Counted from the stretch's first letter, positions 28,801 to 38,438 are shown. The stretch is DNA of 43,442 bases from Oscillospiraceae bacterium (GCA_015067885.1 SVLO01000019.1:1-43442), one strand, 5' to 3'. A program made the numbers and translations. Notes: generated by a model not told the origin, from the letters alone.

Positions 28801-30535
28801 AGCCGCAATACTGGTCCTCCTGCAGCAGTTCCTTGAACAGCTCCGATTGCTCAAACAGGTTTTTGTCAAGGGCAAAGACGATATAGGCAGGCTTCTTGCC
28901 CGCATCGTTGCTTTGGCTGGTTTTCTTTTTCTCTTTCTCTTTGGTTTCAATGTCGCGGAAGTATTTGGTGATGGTCTGCACGTCGGAGGAATTGGCGGCC
29001 ACGAAACGAACCGTCCGCTCGTTGTCCCAAAAATGGCGCAAATACTTGGTAAATGCCAGTTCCTTCTCCATAGTTTCCGGCGCCAGCACTACCATTTTGA
29101 CATCGTCATAAGCGTGGGTGATGGCAATGTAAGCAATGAGCTTGATCACCATTTGCAGGCTTTGACTCCGGGAACCCAGAATTCCGAACACCCAGTTATC
29201 CTTCAGAGAAACGGTAATGGGTACGTTGCGCAGCACGGACGGTTTCTCCGCCAAGGCATACATTTCCTGCTCCAGGAAATCAGGTTCCATTTGGAACTTC
29301 TGCTTATTGTACTTCTTCTCTGCCACCATGGGGATGATGCCGGTACCCAACCGGACGGTCAGGAAGTCGTCATCTTTCTTTCTGCGCTCCCACAGACGGC
29401 TTCGCTTTTCCACAAAGCCGAGGGTCGCGTTAAAGTCCGGGAAGATATCACGGAAGAACCGCTCTTCAAAGTCGATCTCCGTGGCAATTTCGTTCTCGAT
29501 GAATTTCAGATACTCGCGGTAGCGCTCCACACGCTTTTCCTCATAATCTTTCCGGTCCTTCTCCGTAAGACCCTGAGTCATGGCCGGAAATACCAGTGAC
29601 GTAAGCGCACCAAGGTAGTTACCGGTGAAGATCGCCTGGCCGCCCATGACCGCCTGACTGCCCATACGCAGCGCCAAAGGAACCTTAGTTTTGGGCAGGG
29701 GGTGCGGCGGGGACTCGATTTCGATCACCTTTTCGTCCAGCTTATACTTCTTTCTGGGCTTTCGGTCATAGAGGCTGTCCGCCGTGCCGGTGGGGGGCAA
29801 ATACGTCAGGTTGTTCTTCCGGCTGAGGGGAACCACTCTCTGGCTCATGATCCGGCACTTGTCCGCATTGTTCATGGCAATATAGCCCGGACCGACAATG
29901 ATGCACAGGCCCAGTATGTGGATCACGTCACCCAGCACCAGCTCCGTCGATTGGATCTGCCTTCCGTTTACATAGACACCGTTTTTGCTGTTTTTGTCGG
30001 TAATGGTCAGCTTATTTCCCACATATTTCAGCACCGCGTGTTCTCTGGAAACAAGATGGTTCATGTACTGGATGTCGCAGGCCGGCTCTCTGCCGATAAA
30101 GATGTCCATGTCCCGCTCCACATAATAGGGCTGGAACACGCGGCTGCTGTCGCTGTCATCCTCCAGGTACAGAGAGAATACCTTATCCTCCACATGGATC
30201 AGGCTCAGGGAGTTGCTTTGCAGGAACATCTCGTTCTTTTTGGTCCGCACGCCCCCATTTGTGGAGTTGCTTTCCATGGGCGAGAAGTAGCTGCTGTTGG
30301 CCGCAAAATAACCGCCGTTAGCAACGCAGGCCTTCCACTGGGAATTTTCGGCCACGATCGATATATGGTCCCCCGCAATGGGAAAGGTGTACTTTCCCTC
30401 GAAGGTTTCCGGCAGCCACAGTTCACCCATGCCACCGTTCTTTTCAATCAAAATCGCATGAATACCCGTCCCCTGCGCCACGCCGTCCTGCGCAGACTGG
30501 TTCCCGCCGATGACGATTCCGGACTCATTGGGCAT
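25817..30535 (-). CDS. essC: EssC/YukB-type FHA-FtsK/SpoIIIE ATPase of a type VII secretion-like system
   Basis: The 1572-residue protein is the motor of a Firmicute type VII system. The N-terminus has a degenerate FHA-like domain and then a clear FHA domain at about residues 140-210 (IGREPACDIQY, VSREHAVL, NSKNGVYVNG). Two weak hydrophobic stretches around residues 290-325 (VPLALRMGSQAVMGG, YLGALTSLVFPAM) may be the membrane anchor. Three ATPase domains follow: the first with GMTGSGKSEF near 711 and VLIDYKGGG; the second with GLAGSGKSTF near 1057, ILDLSGG and VVLDGW; the third near 1335 with a degraded loop (GNPLGVKP). The ATG at 30535 follows AAGGAG by 9 bases. No EssA, EssB or EsaA gene is in the locus. 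Confidence 0.93.
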   Translation of the reverse strand: MPNESGIVIGGNQSAQDGVAQGTGIHAILIEKNGGMGELWLPETFEGKYTFPIAGDHISIVAENSQWKACVANGGYFAANSSYFSPMESNSTNGGVRTKKNEMFLQSNSLSLIHVEDKVFSLYLEDDSDSSRVFQPYYVERDMDIFIGREPACDIQYMNHLVSREHAVLKYVGNKLTITDKNSKNGVYVNGRQIQSTELVLGDVIHILGLCIIVGPGYIAMNNADKCRIMSQRVVPLSRKNNLTYLPPTGTADSLYDRKPRKKYKLDEKVIEIESPPHPLPKTKVPLALRMGSQAVMGGQAIFTGNYLGALTSLVFPAMTQGLTEKDRKDYEEKRVERYREYLKFIENEIATEIDFEERFFRDIFPDFNATLGFVEKRSRLWERRKKDDDFLTVRLGTGIIPMVAEKKYNKQKFQMEPDFLEQEMYALAEKPSVLRNVPITVSLKDNWVFGILGSRSQSLQMVIKLIAYIAITHAYDDVKMVVLAPETMEKELAFTKYLRHFWDNERTVRFVAANSSDVQTITKYFRDIETKEKEKKKTSQSNDAGKKPAYIVFALDKNLFEQSELFKELLQEDQYCGFSFVPAFENVPKECTKLVDLRREKQLIDLNDPSATNITIYEDVVDSKSLRRSMSSLSKIGLLMDSDVSYTLPSMVTFLEMYGVGRVEHLNPLSRWELNNPVKSLAVPIGVGTDGKLFTLDLHEKYQGPHGLVAGMTGSGKSEFIITYILSLAVNFSPDEVAFVLIDYKGGGLADAFVDPKRGIHLPHVVATITNLDGAAIQRSLTSIHSELSRRQEMFKRAKSETGEGTMDIYDYQRLYRNKRVSEPMPHLFIISDEFAELKKQEPEFMDALISAARIGRSLGVHLILATQKPGGVVNDQIWSNTKFRACLRVQDRSDSMEMLKRPEAAELKQTGRFYLQVGYNEFFALGQSAWCGAGYVPQEEIVKEKDNSVEFVDNAGQVILHAKEKKVKAKAESKQIVAIVKYLSDLAKRENIVPKSLWCEPLPALLEYNDVVQEGDAAPEGGLPALIGRVDDPVHQKQFPLYLDLRSFHHMALCGLAGSGKSTFFKTMLYSLVMNYTPEEVNFYILDLSGGVLSVFHNTPHCGAYLTKENEADFDRLLALVQEIVDERKKLFAKAEVFSYDDYIKIDKLPVVLVVLDGWTNIGDFVKGQEYSLYISKNMRDATNYGIRFMFSVNHMNEFSAKVNLELDYRITLQAKDKFDYNDILTLRNATVPPEITGRGLCNIDGIALEYQVAVPHSELDVQQQGQVLREELKARAAQLQGCKAAKCLPVMDDKLEYAPFCNSFAPDRIPLGFSMQSMQPVAIPLQQLHTMGLYFGNPLGVKPVIFNLLSAFRRENAEVIVVRRNAGTIFDRDTEGELRDLFGDRYSVFGSNSEEVSRLFDFLLTEYIPKYRVPYRNEYCEQHGIPATDGGRTIKAARYIRSKTAPLFVLFESFADLAEADKEMAFAEVFSKLKGFNIYFAGCFYPEDESKANNAVFRSFSKSDFSLLFGGQFHTQWLTNLTVEYKRMETVNPNYNRFVMRYRNAFHKMIMPCGELLSADADPDEKEII

Positions 30536-30610
30536 CACAATCAACTCCTTATTTCAAGCCACTTATCACACCTATCAGGCGCCTTGGCTGACAAGACAAA
30601 TATATACGCA

Positions 30611-30638
30611 ATTATACACTTTTTTCGACAAAAGTAAA
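30611..30638 (-). promoter_or_regulatory. Promoter of the type VII-like operon
   Basis: On the minus strand TTTACT (30638-30633), 16-base spacer, TATAAT (30616-30611). Leader about 70 bases. Together with the MATE promoter it fills the 309-base gap 30536-30844, where no gene is seen. Confidence 0.6.
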
Positions 30639-30776
30639 GTGTTTTTTCATCTCAAAAACGCAGGAATATCCTCCGTTCCCCCCATCTGCGGTATGACTGG
30701 TTTGCAGCAGACGCGCAATCTCACCTAAACATCACACCAAGCACAAGATACGCAAACAAACGGGCAAAAAATCCCC

Positions 30777-30805
30777 TTGTTTTTTGCAATGACTCGGTAT
30801 ATAAT
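30777..30805 (+). promoter_or_regulatory. Promoter of the MATE gene
   Basis: TTGTTT (30777-30782), 17-base spacer, TATAAT (30800-30805); leader about 33 bases. Confidence 0.75.
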
Positions 30806-30844
30806 CCACGTAAAATGTGACCTTGCTGCTTCGAGGTGATTTCC

Positions 30845-32233
30845 ATGCGAGCGAAAGACGTCAATATGCTTTCCGGCCCCATTCTGAAGGGGCTGTGGGC
30901 CATCGCCGCCCCGGTGATGATCATGAATGTGATCAACTCCCTGTTCAACATCGTGGACATGACGGTGCTAAAGGCCTTTGACACCACGGGTATGGCCGTG
31001 GGCTCGGTGGGTGTGTGCAATGCGCTGGTTTCCCTGGCCACCCTGTTTGTCAGCGGCCTTGCCTCCGGCGCCAACGTGGTCATCGCCACCTATTTGGGCA
31101 AGCGGGAGCAGGACCGGGTAAACCGCTCCGTGGGCACCTCCATCGCCGTTTCCCTTTTGACTGGCCTGCTCTTCGCCGCGGTGGGCGTATCCCTGGCCGG
31201 CACTGTCCTGGGCTGGATGAACTGCCCGCCGGAGCTGTTCGCCGGGGCCGCGCTGTATCTCCGGCTGTACTTTGCCGGCATCCCCGCATTCATGCTCTAC
31301 CAATTTGCCACCAGCGCGCTGCGCTCCTGCGGCGATTCCCGCACCCCTATGGTCATATCCATTTCAGGTGCCGTAGTGAAGATTTGCATCTCGATGACGA
31401 TGGTGGCAGTATTCCGGATGGGTGTTTGGGGCGTTGCCCTTGCCACCATCCTGTCCTGGGTGGTGATGGCCGCTTGGGCCTTGATTTGTTTGGTTCGGGC
31501 CCAGGGCACCGTTAAGCTCTACGCTCAGCATATCCGCTTTTACCGCCCCGAGCTGCCCCAAATTCTGCGCATCGGTCTGCCTGCCGGCCTGCAAATGGCG
31601 CTAACTAATCTGGCAAACGTGTTCATCACCACCGCCGTCAACGGCTTCGGCGCCCAGGCCGCCACCGGCGTTTCCATCGCCAACACCTACGACGGTCTGC
31701 TTTACAACATCTGCGCCGCCACCGCCCTGGCCGTCATGCCCTACGTCAGCCAAAACGTCGGTGCCGGCAACGTCCGGCGCGCCGACCGCTCCGTTTGGGA
31801 GGGAGTTGCCCTCACCGCCGGAATCGGCATTTTCTTCGGTCTGCTGTCCGCCTTCTTTGCCGTTCCCCTGTCCTCCACCATGTCCGGCGACCCGGTGGTG
31901 ATCGACTATTCCCGGCAGAAGATGATCATCATTTCCAGCACCTATTTCCTCTGCGGCATCAACGATATTTTCAGCGGCGCTCTGCGCGGTATGGGCAAGT
32001 CCACCTACCCCGCTGTAACCACCCTGCTGTTCATGTGTGGGTTCCGCATCGTTTGGGTGTACGCCATTTTCCCCCTGTTCCCCAATTTGACCTTCCTGTA
32101 TCTGGTGTGGCCCATCAGCTGGCTGGCCTGTATCCTGTGCGCCCTTCCGATATATTTCGGAACCAAGCATCATTTGGACTCCCACTATGCCAACCGCCCC
32201 CTCGTCCCCACGCATATCAAAAAAGCAAAATAA
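30845..32233 (+). CDS. MATE-family efflux transporter
   Basis: The 462-residue protein has 12 hydrophobic spans in two related halves, as in MATE drug/sodium antiporters. Family features include an N-terminal MLSGPILKGLWAIAAPVMIMNVINSLFNIVDMTVL, the GSVGVCNALVSLATLFVSGLASGANVVIATYLGK segment of half one and YVSQNVGAGNVRRADRSVWEG plus DIFSGALRGMGKSTYPAV of half two. Substrate cannot be told; MATE proteins of Clostridia export cationic drugs or small metabolites. The ATG at 30845 follows GAGGTGAT; a GTG at 30836 lies in that site. It is a single-gene unit with its own promoter and terminator, divergent from the type VII-like operon. Confidence 0.95.
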   Translation: MRAKDVNMLSGPILKGLWAIAAPVMIMNVINSLFNIVDMTVLKAFDTTGMAVGSVGVCNALVSLATLFVSGLASGANVVIATYLGKREQDRVNRSVGTSIAVSLLTGLLFAAVGVSLAGTVLGWMNCPPELFAGAALYLRLYFAGIPAFMLYQFATSALRSCGDSRTPMVISISGAVVKICISMTMVAVFRMGVWGVALATILSWVVMAAWALICLVRAQGTVKLYAQHIRFYRPELPQILRIGLPAGLQMALTNLANVFITTAVNGFGAQAATGVSIANTYDGLLYNICAATALAVMPYVSQNVGAGNVRRADRSVWEGVALTAGIGIFFGLLSAFFAVPLSSTMSGDPVVIDYSRQKMIIISSTYFLCGINDIFSGALRGMGKSTYPAVTTLLFMCGFRIVWVYAIFPLFPNLTFLYLVWPISWLACILCALPIYFGTKHHLDSHYANRPLVPTHIKKAK

Positions 32234-32243
32234 ACGTGCAAAA

Positions 32244-32275
32244 CGGCAGGAGACAAAACTCCTGCCGCTTTTTTC
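32244..32275 (+). terminator. Terminator of the MATE gene
   Basis: CGGCAGGAG and CTCCTGCCG around ACAAAA, followed by CTTTTTT. Confidence 0.9.
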
Positions 32276-32304
32276 GCAAACCGTAAAATCTGCCGGAACG
32301 AAAG

Positions 32305-32337
32305 AACGCGCCGCAACAAACTGTTGCGGCGCGTTTT
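32305..32337. terminator. Hairpin after rpsU
   Basis: AACGCGCCGCAACA and TGTTGCGGCGCGTT with a 3-base loop. The plus-strand side has TTTTT; on the minus strand, the direction of rpsU, CTTTCGTT follows. It probably serves rpsU and backs up the MATE terminator. Confidence 0.8.
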
Positions 32338-32343
32338 TGGTTC

Positions 32344-32526
32344 TTAGTAGAACTTCTTGCGGTTCTTGCGGGCAGCCTCGGACTTCTTGCGGCGCTTGAC
32401 GCTGGGGCTTTCGTAATGCTCACGCTTACGGACCTCGGCCAGGACACCGGACTTGGCACAGCTACGCTTAAAGCGCTTCAGGGCGCTTTCCAGAGATTCA
32501 TTTTCACGAACACGGACTTCCGACAT
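32344..32526 (-). CDS. rpsU: 30S ribosomal protein S21
   Basis: The 60-residue protein is S21: [60 protein letters not shown]21 sits on the platform of the small subunit and aids initiation. The ATG at 32526 is fixed by GGAGGGAT 6-7 bases upstream; the frame is open to 32565, outside the conserved protein. It has a perfect consensus promoter 74 bases upstream and a hairpin downstream, so it is transcribed alone here rather than with dnaG/rpoD or yqeY. Confidence 0.98.
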   Translation of the reverse strand: MSEVRVRENESLESALKRFKRSCAKSGVLAEVRKREHYESPSVKRRKKSEAARKNRKKFY

Positions 32527-32599
32527 TGTATATCCCTCCCTCCGATGTTGAGGAGTAAACTCCATAAAAGGGCCATAGATATGGCTTTAACAGTAAACT

Positions 32600-32628
32600 A
32601 TTATATGCAAAACAATATCACTTGTCAA
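32600..32628 (-). promoter_or_regulatory. Perfect consensus promoter of rpsU
   Basis: On the minus strand TTGACA (32628-32623), 17-base spacer, TATAAT (32605-32600). All 12 positions are consensus, as expected for a ribosomal protein gene. Confidence 0.88.
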
Positions 32629-32695
32629 GGATGGTTTTGCAAGAAACTTGTGAATTTTTTCAAAACATCCTCATTTTCCCGCAACCGTCCTGTTT

Positions 32696-35122
<2,427 letters not shown>

Positions 35123-35199
35123 ATTGAACACTTCCTGTATTTGAAACTTCGGCTTTGTCCACTCGGGGCAAAAGCCGCCATTTGGGTACACGTTTGTTT

Positions 35200-35228
35200 A
35201 TTATATACGAGTTACATTCAAAATTCAA
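35200..35228 (-). promoter_or_regulatory. Promoter of leuS
   Basis: On the minus strand TTGAAT (35228-35223), 17-base spacer, TATAAT (35205-35200). Start near 35193. The position supports the TTG start at 35122. Confidence 0.78.
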
Positions 35229-35277
35229 GACCAAACCGATGCTCCCCCGACTTTTTTCGCAATTTTTTTAATCGGTA

Positions 35278-35306
35278 TTGCACTTGACCCATATTTTTCG
35301 TATAAT
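35278..35306 (+). promoter_or_regulatory. Promoter of the 37-residue membrane protein gene
   Basis: TTGCAC (35278-35283), 17-base spacer, TATAAT (35301-35306). Leader about 33 bases to the ATG at 35345. Confidence 0.75.
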
Positions 35307-35344
35307 GGCATCGAACCTTGACGAAAGAAAGGGGCTTCAGCCAA

Positions 35345-35458
35345 ATGCAATCGGTTTTTTCAGCTATCTTTATCCTTTTGTTTTTCCTGCTCAGCCTGGC
35401 AACCAGTATCACAACGCTGATCCTCTACTTGGTTTTGAGCAAAAAGAACCGTTCATAA
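35345..35458 (+). CDS. 37-residue single-span membrane microprotein
   Basis: A 38-codon frame between leuS and trxA, on the opposite strand to both, encodes a short peptide: a brief start (MQSVFSA), one long hydrophobic span (IFILLFFLLSLATSITTLILYLVL) and a basic end (SKKNRS). The positive-inside rule puts the C-terminus in the cytoplasm. AAGGGG lies 10 bases before the ATG, a consensus promoter lies upstream, and the stop codon overlaps a strong terminator. Promoter, ribosome site, frame and terminator fit within about 210 bases, which argues for a real gene. No family is recognised. Small membrane peptides often modulate a larger membrane protein or are type I toxins; nothing shows which. 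Confidence 0.72.
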   Translation: MQSVFSAIFILLFFLLSLATSITTLILYLVLSKKNRS

Positions 35459-35493
35459 GAAACGCCGTGGCCTGTGCCACGGCGTTTCTTGGT
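35457..35493. terminator. Two-way terminator between the microprotein gene and trxA
   Basis: AAGAAACGCCGTGGC and GCCACGGCGTTTCTT with a CTGT loop, 15-bp stem. It should end both converging transcripts. Confidence 0.85.
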
Positions 35494-35503
35494 ATTTACT
35501 GCA

Positions 35504-35818
35504 TTAACCCAGCTTGTCCAGCACGTCGGTGTAGACCTGGACGGGCATGACGCCCACCTTGCGCTCCACCTCGGCGCCGTCCTTGAAGAAAATGACGGTG
35601 GGGATGGACATGACGCCGTACCGAATGGCCAGCTCCTGCTCCTCATCCACGTCGAGCTTGCCCACGATGGCCTTTCCTTCGTACTGCTCACCGATAGCCT
35701 CGATGGTGGGGGCCAGCATCTTGCAGGGGCCGCACCAGCCTGCCCAAAAGTCCACCAGCACAGGCTGGCCGGTGGCCAGCGCTTTCTCAAAGCCCTCTTT
35801 GTTGAAATGAACGGTCAT
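35504..35818 (-). CDS. trxA: Thioredoxin
   Basis: The 104-residue protein has the classic fold and active site: VLVDFWAGWCGPCKMLAPTIE (WCGPC), KLDVDEEQELAIRYGVMSIPTVIFFKDG with the cis-Pro of SIPT, and the VGVMP segment before the last helix. It reduces disulfides in cytoplasmic proteins. A GGAGGATATAAAT ribosome site precedes the ATG. It lies 12 bases after the trxB-like gene and is probably co-transcribed with it and possibly with the AraC gene further upstream; the two-way terminator at 35457-35493 ends the unit. The reductase next to it is the presumed electron donor. Confidence 0.97.
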   Translation of the reverse strand: MTVHFNKEGFEKALATGQPVLVDFWAGWCGPCKMLAPTIEAIGEQYEGKAIVGKLDVDEEQELAIRYGVMSIPTVIFFKDGAEVERKVGVMPVQVYTDVLDKLG

Positions 35819-35830
35819 ATTTATATCCTC

Positions 35831-36685
35831 CTATTTGTTTTTACTGTCAAGGTATTCTGCTGCACACTCTCCGGCTACCAAGCCTTCCCCCACCGCCTTG
35901 GCCACCTGATAGGGTCGGCCGGTGCAGTCTCCGGCGGCAAACACACCGGGTAGGTTGGTGGCCATGGAGCGGTCCACCCGAATGGCTCCGTTTTCTGTTT
36001 CCAACCCGGCCAGCAGGTCGGCGGGAGCCACCGCTTTTCGCAGGAAGAACACGCCGTCACAAGGGTGCGCTTTCCCATCCAAAAGGATGCCGTCCACCCG
36101 GTCCGTGCCGGTCACTTCCAGTTTGCCCAGCGACAGAAATCCGATACCATCGTCCAGTTCTTTCGGTCTTTCCGTGTCAATGTAAGTCACTTTACAACCA
36201 ATGGATTGCAAGAAGTTGGCCTCCGCCGCAGCGTCGTCAGCGCGACCAACCACCACCACCTCCCTGCCCCGGTACAGCATACCGTCGCAGGTGGCGCAGT
36301 AGCTGACACCACGGCCCAGCAGCCCCTCTTCCCCGGGGTATTTGGCGGTCTGCACCACGCCGGGGGCCAGCACCAGGGCGCCGGCCTGATAGACCTCGCT
36401 GCCCACGCTCAGGGCGTAGCTGTCACCCCAGCTCATGGCGGCAATGACCCGGCCGGTGATGAACTCGGCACCCTTGCTCAGCGCATGGGATTTCAACTTG
36501 TCCATTAGCTCCATTCCCGTCAGGCCGGGCAGGCCGGGGTAGTTGTCCACCCGCTCCGCCCGGGCAAGGGCGCTGCTCTCCACCGGGTTGCCGATGACAA
36601 GCGCCCGCTTGTCCCGGCTGCGGGCGGCGATGGCGGCGGCAAGGCCCGCCGGGCCGCTGCCCAAGATGATGATCGTCTGCTCCAT
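35831..36685 (-). CDS. Thioredoxin reductase-like flavoprotein lacking NAD(P)H motifs
   Basis: The 284-residue protein has the TrxR flavin fold: FAD motif GSGPAGLAAAIAA near residue 9, the redox pair in YCATCDGMLYRG near residue 131, and GVFAAGDCTGRPYQVAKAVGEG at the end. The usual NADPH domain motifs GGGxSA and HRRxxxR are absent: the corresponding places read VVVGRADDAAAEANF and TYIDTERPKEL. It is also shorter than the usual 305-320 residues. In Clostridium, ferredoxin-linked flavin thioredoxin reductases (FFTR) lack exactly these motifs and take electrons from ferredoxin. That is the best guess here. AAGGAG lies before the ATG, trxA follows after 12 bases, and the AraC gene ends 10 bases upstream. 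Confidence 0.88.
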   Translation of the reverse strand: MEQTIIILGSGPAGLAAAIAARSRDKRALVIGNPVESSALARAERVDNYPGLPGLTGMELMDKLKSHALSKGAEFITGRVIAAMSWGDSYALSVGSEVYQAGALVLAPGVVQTAKYPGEEGLLGRGVSYCATCDGMLYRGREVVVVGRADDAAAEANFLQSIGCKVTYIDTERPKELDDGIGFLSLGKLEVTGTDRVDGILLDGKAHPCDGVFFLRKAVAPADLLAGLETENGAIRVDRSMATNLPGVFAAGDCTGRPYQVAKAVGEGLVAGECAAEYLDSKNK

Positions 36686-36695
36686 AGCTTTCTCC

Positions 36696-37571
36696 TTACG
36701 ACACGCTGTCCCGATAGGCGGTGGGCGCCATACCGGTCACCCGCTTGAACATACGGGTGAAGTGGTGGATACTGGAATAACCCAGTTGTTCGGAAATCTG
36801 TGTGATATTGTAACCGCCCTGACGAATCAAGGCCTTGGCACGTTTGATTTTCAGGTGGGTCCAGTGGTCCACGGGGCTTGTCCCGGTGGCCTCACGGAAA
36901 ATGCGGCAGAGATAGGTGCGGCTGACGCTGAAGTGCCGGCACAGCACGTCCAGGGACGGCGGCTCGGCCAGGTGCTGCTCCATGTAGCTCTCCACCGAGT
37001 CGGACAGGGAACTCTCTGCCAAACGCCGGGTGTCCGGAGTCTGACTCATGGCCAGCACCGTGTTTTCATCACTGCGGATCAGGGAGAACAAAAACTCCAC
37101 CAGGTAGCATTCCATCAGCTGGGCCGCGCCGGGGGCAGCCCGTGAGAAATCGGGGGCCGCCTTGTCCGCGTAGTCCCCCGGCAGCTTGCCAAGGGCGTTG
37201 CGCGCCTCCTCCAAAAACAGGGACAGGATCCGGCGGGGCGCCCGCTCCAGGGTGAATATCTTGCGGTTGAAGAAGGACATCACGGGACTGGCGCAGGAAA
37301 AGGACACCACCACCACGTTGCTGGCATCCTCGCCGTTGGCGATGTGGGAGTGGTTCTCCCCCGGCTGGTGGAAGATGACCTGACCCCGGCTGAGGCTGCA
37401 GCCGATGCCGTCCACCACGGCGTTGATGCTGCCGTCGTCCACGTAGACCAGCTCCCAGAAATCGTGTTTCTCCGGCGGGTGATAAAAATTCTTGTCGAAT
37501 TCAAAGTAGTAAAGGGCGTGGAACCCCTCAATTTCAATCTCCCGCTTGATGGGAGTCTGTTCAAAACTCAT
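36696..37571 (-). CDS. AraC-family transcriptional regulator
   Basis: The 291-residue protein has a cupin sensing domain with the HDFWELVYVDDGS and GQVIFHQPGENHSH motifs (about residues 35-75) and a C-terminal double HTH (SVESYMEQHLAEPPSLDVLCRHFSVSRTYLCRIFREATGTSPVDHWTHLKIKRAKALIRQGGYNITQISEQLGYSSIHHFTRMFKRVTGMAPTAYR). AGGAGG precedes the ATG at 37571. It is divergent from the PIG-L operon, its probable target, and has a consensus promoter of its own. Downstream, trxB starts after only 10 bases, so regulator and thioredoxin system may share a transcript. The first segment reads YYFEFDKNFYHPPEKHDFWELVY, common in regulators of sugar operons in gut Clostridia. Confidence 0.92.
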   Translation of the reverse strand: MSFEQTPIKREIEIEGFHALYYFEFDKNFYHPPEKHDFWELVYVDDGSINAVVDGIGCSLSRGQVIFHQPGENHSHIANGEDASNVVVVSFSCASPVMSFFNRKIFTLERAPRRILSLFLEEARNALGKLPGDYADKAAPDFSRAAPGAAQLMECYLVEFLFSLIRSDENTVLAMSQTPDTRRLAESSLSDSVESYMEQHLAEPPSLDVLCRHFSVSRTYLCRIFREATGTSPVDHWTHLKIKRAKALIRQGGYNITQISEQLGYSSIHHFTRMFKRVTGMAPTAYRDSVS

Positions 37572-37637
37572 CTTCCAACCTCCTCTCGTGTACGATATGT
37601 TAAATAATGAAAACAAATGGGTAAATACTTTTTTTGT

Positions 37638-37666
37638 ATTATACCATATAATTTTATCGTATTCAA
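37638..37666 (-). promoter_or_regulatory. Promoter of the AraC gene of the PIG-L operon
   Basis: On the minus strand TTGAAT (37666-37661), 17-base spacer, TATAAT (37643-37638). TACGATA (37591-37597) and TATCGTA (37655-37661) form a wide inverted pair in the same gap. I saw no convincing plus-strand -35/-10 pair for the PIG-L operon, fitting activator dependence. Confidence 0.65.
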
Positions 37667-37715
37667 TAAGCTGCCCACTATGCAGTTAAAAATAATCAAC
37701 AGGAGGAAAAGACAA

Positions 37716-38417
37716 ATGAACGTTCTTGCAATCGGCTGTCATCCCGACGACATCGAGGTCGCCTGCGCCGGCACCCTGGCCAAGTATGTCAAGCAGGGCC
37801 ACAACGTTACCGTCTGCCACGTGTGCAACGGCAACCTGGGCCACGCCATCATCCAGCCCGACGAGCTGCGCACCATGCGCGCTCAGGAGGCCCGCAACGC
37901 CGGCGCTTTGGCCGGCATCAAGGTGGTCACCTGCGACGTGGGCGACCTGCTGGCCTACCCCGATAAGGAGCAGCGCGACCGCGTGGTTGCCGTCATCCGT
38001 GAGGCCCAGCCCGACGTCATCATCACCCACAGCCCCAACGACTATATGCCCGACCACACCGCGGTGAGCAAGCTGGTCTTCGACGCCACCTTCGCCGCCT
38101 CCGTCCCCCACTACATGGACGGCCAGGGTCAGGCCGCCGCTCTGACCCCCCTGTACTACATGGACACCCTGGCCGGTGTCAACTTCCAGCCCACCGAGTA
38201 CGTGGACATCACTGACACCATCGACCTGAAGCTGGAGATGCTGGAGTGCCACGTCAGCCAGATGAAGTGGATGCGTGACCACGACAACATCGACTTTGCC
38301 GAGTTTGTCAAGACCTGCGCCCGCTTCCGCGGCCTGCAGAGCAACGTCCAGTACGCCGAGGCGTTCACCTCTTGCTACGCCTGGCCCAAGGTGTTCACCA
38401 AGCGTATGCTGCCCTGA
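37716..38417 (+). CDS. PIG-L family deacetylase (LmbE-like), first of two
   Basis: The 233-residue protein is a PIG-L/LmbE zinc-dependent de-N-acetylase: VLAIGCHPDDIEVACAGTLAKYVKQGH holds the A/C-HPDD motif, VIITHSPNDYMPDHTAVSK holds the later zinc His, and the C-terminal half has FxPTEYVDITDTIDLKLEMLECHVSQMKW. Known relatives deacetylate N-acetylglucosamine bonded to inositol, malate, lipids or glycopeptides. The ATG at 37716 follows AGGAGG by 9-10 bases; an in-frame ATG at 37617 lies on the opposing promoter. It heads a rightward operon of at least six genes behind a divergent AraC regulator. Codon use is strongly GC-ending, as in highly expressed genes of the window. Confidence 0.93.
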   Translation: MNVLAIGCHPDDIEVACAGTLAKYVKQGHNVTVCHVCNGNLGHAIIQPDELRTMRAQEARNAGALAGIKVVTCDVGDLLAYPDKEQRDRVVAVIREAQPDVIITHSPNDYMPDHTAVSKLVFDATFAASVPHYMDGQGQAAALTPLYYMDTLAGVNFQPTEYVDITDTIDLKLEMLECHVSQMKWMRDHDNIDFAEFVKTCARFRGLQSNVQYAEAFTSCYAWPKVFTKRMLP

Positions 38418-38438
38418 CCTTAAAGGAGGCTACATATC

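Noticed and set aside
25886-29599. A 1237-codon open frame on the plus strand opposite the EssC-type gene
   Set aside because: No family motifs; composition is that of an antisense shadow, and the minus strand encodes clear FHA and ATPase domains.
35123-35191. An earlier GTG start for leuS at 35191
   Set aside because: The predicted transcription start is near 35193, the added residues do not belong to LeuS, and AGGAAG fits the TTG at 35122.
35123-35200. A T-box ahead of leuS, by analogy with cysE-cysS and pheST
   Set aside because: The leader is about 70 bases and has no GGTGGNACCGCG-like core.
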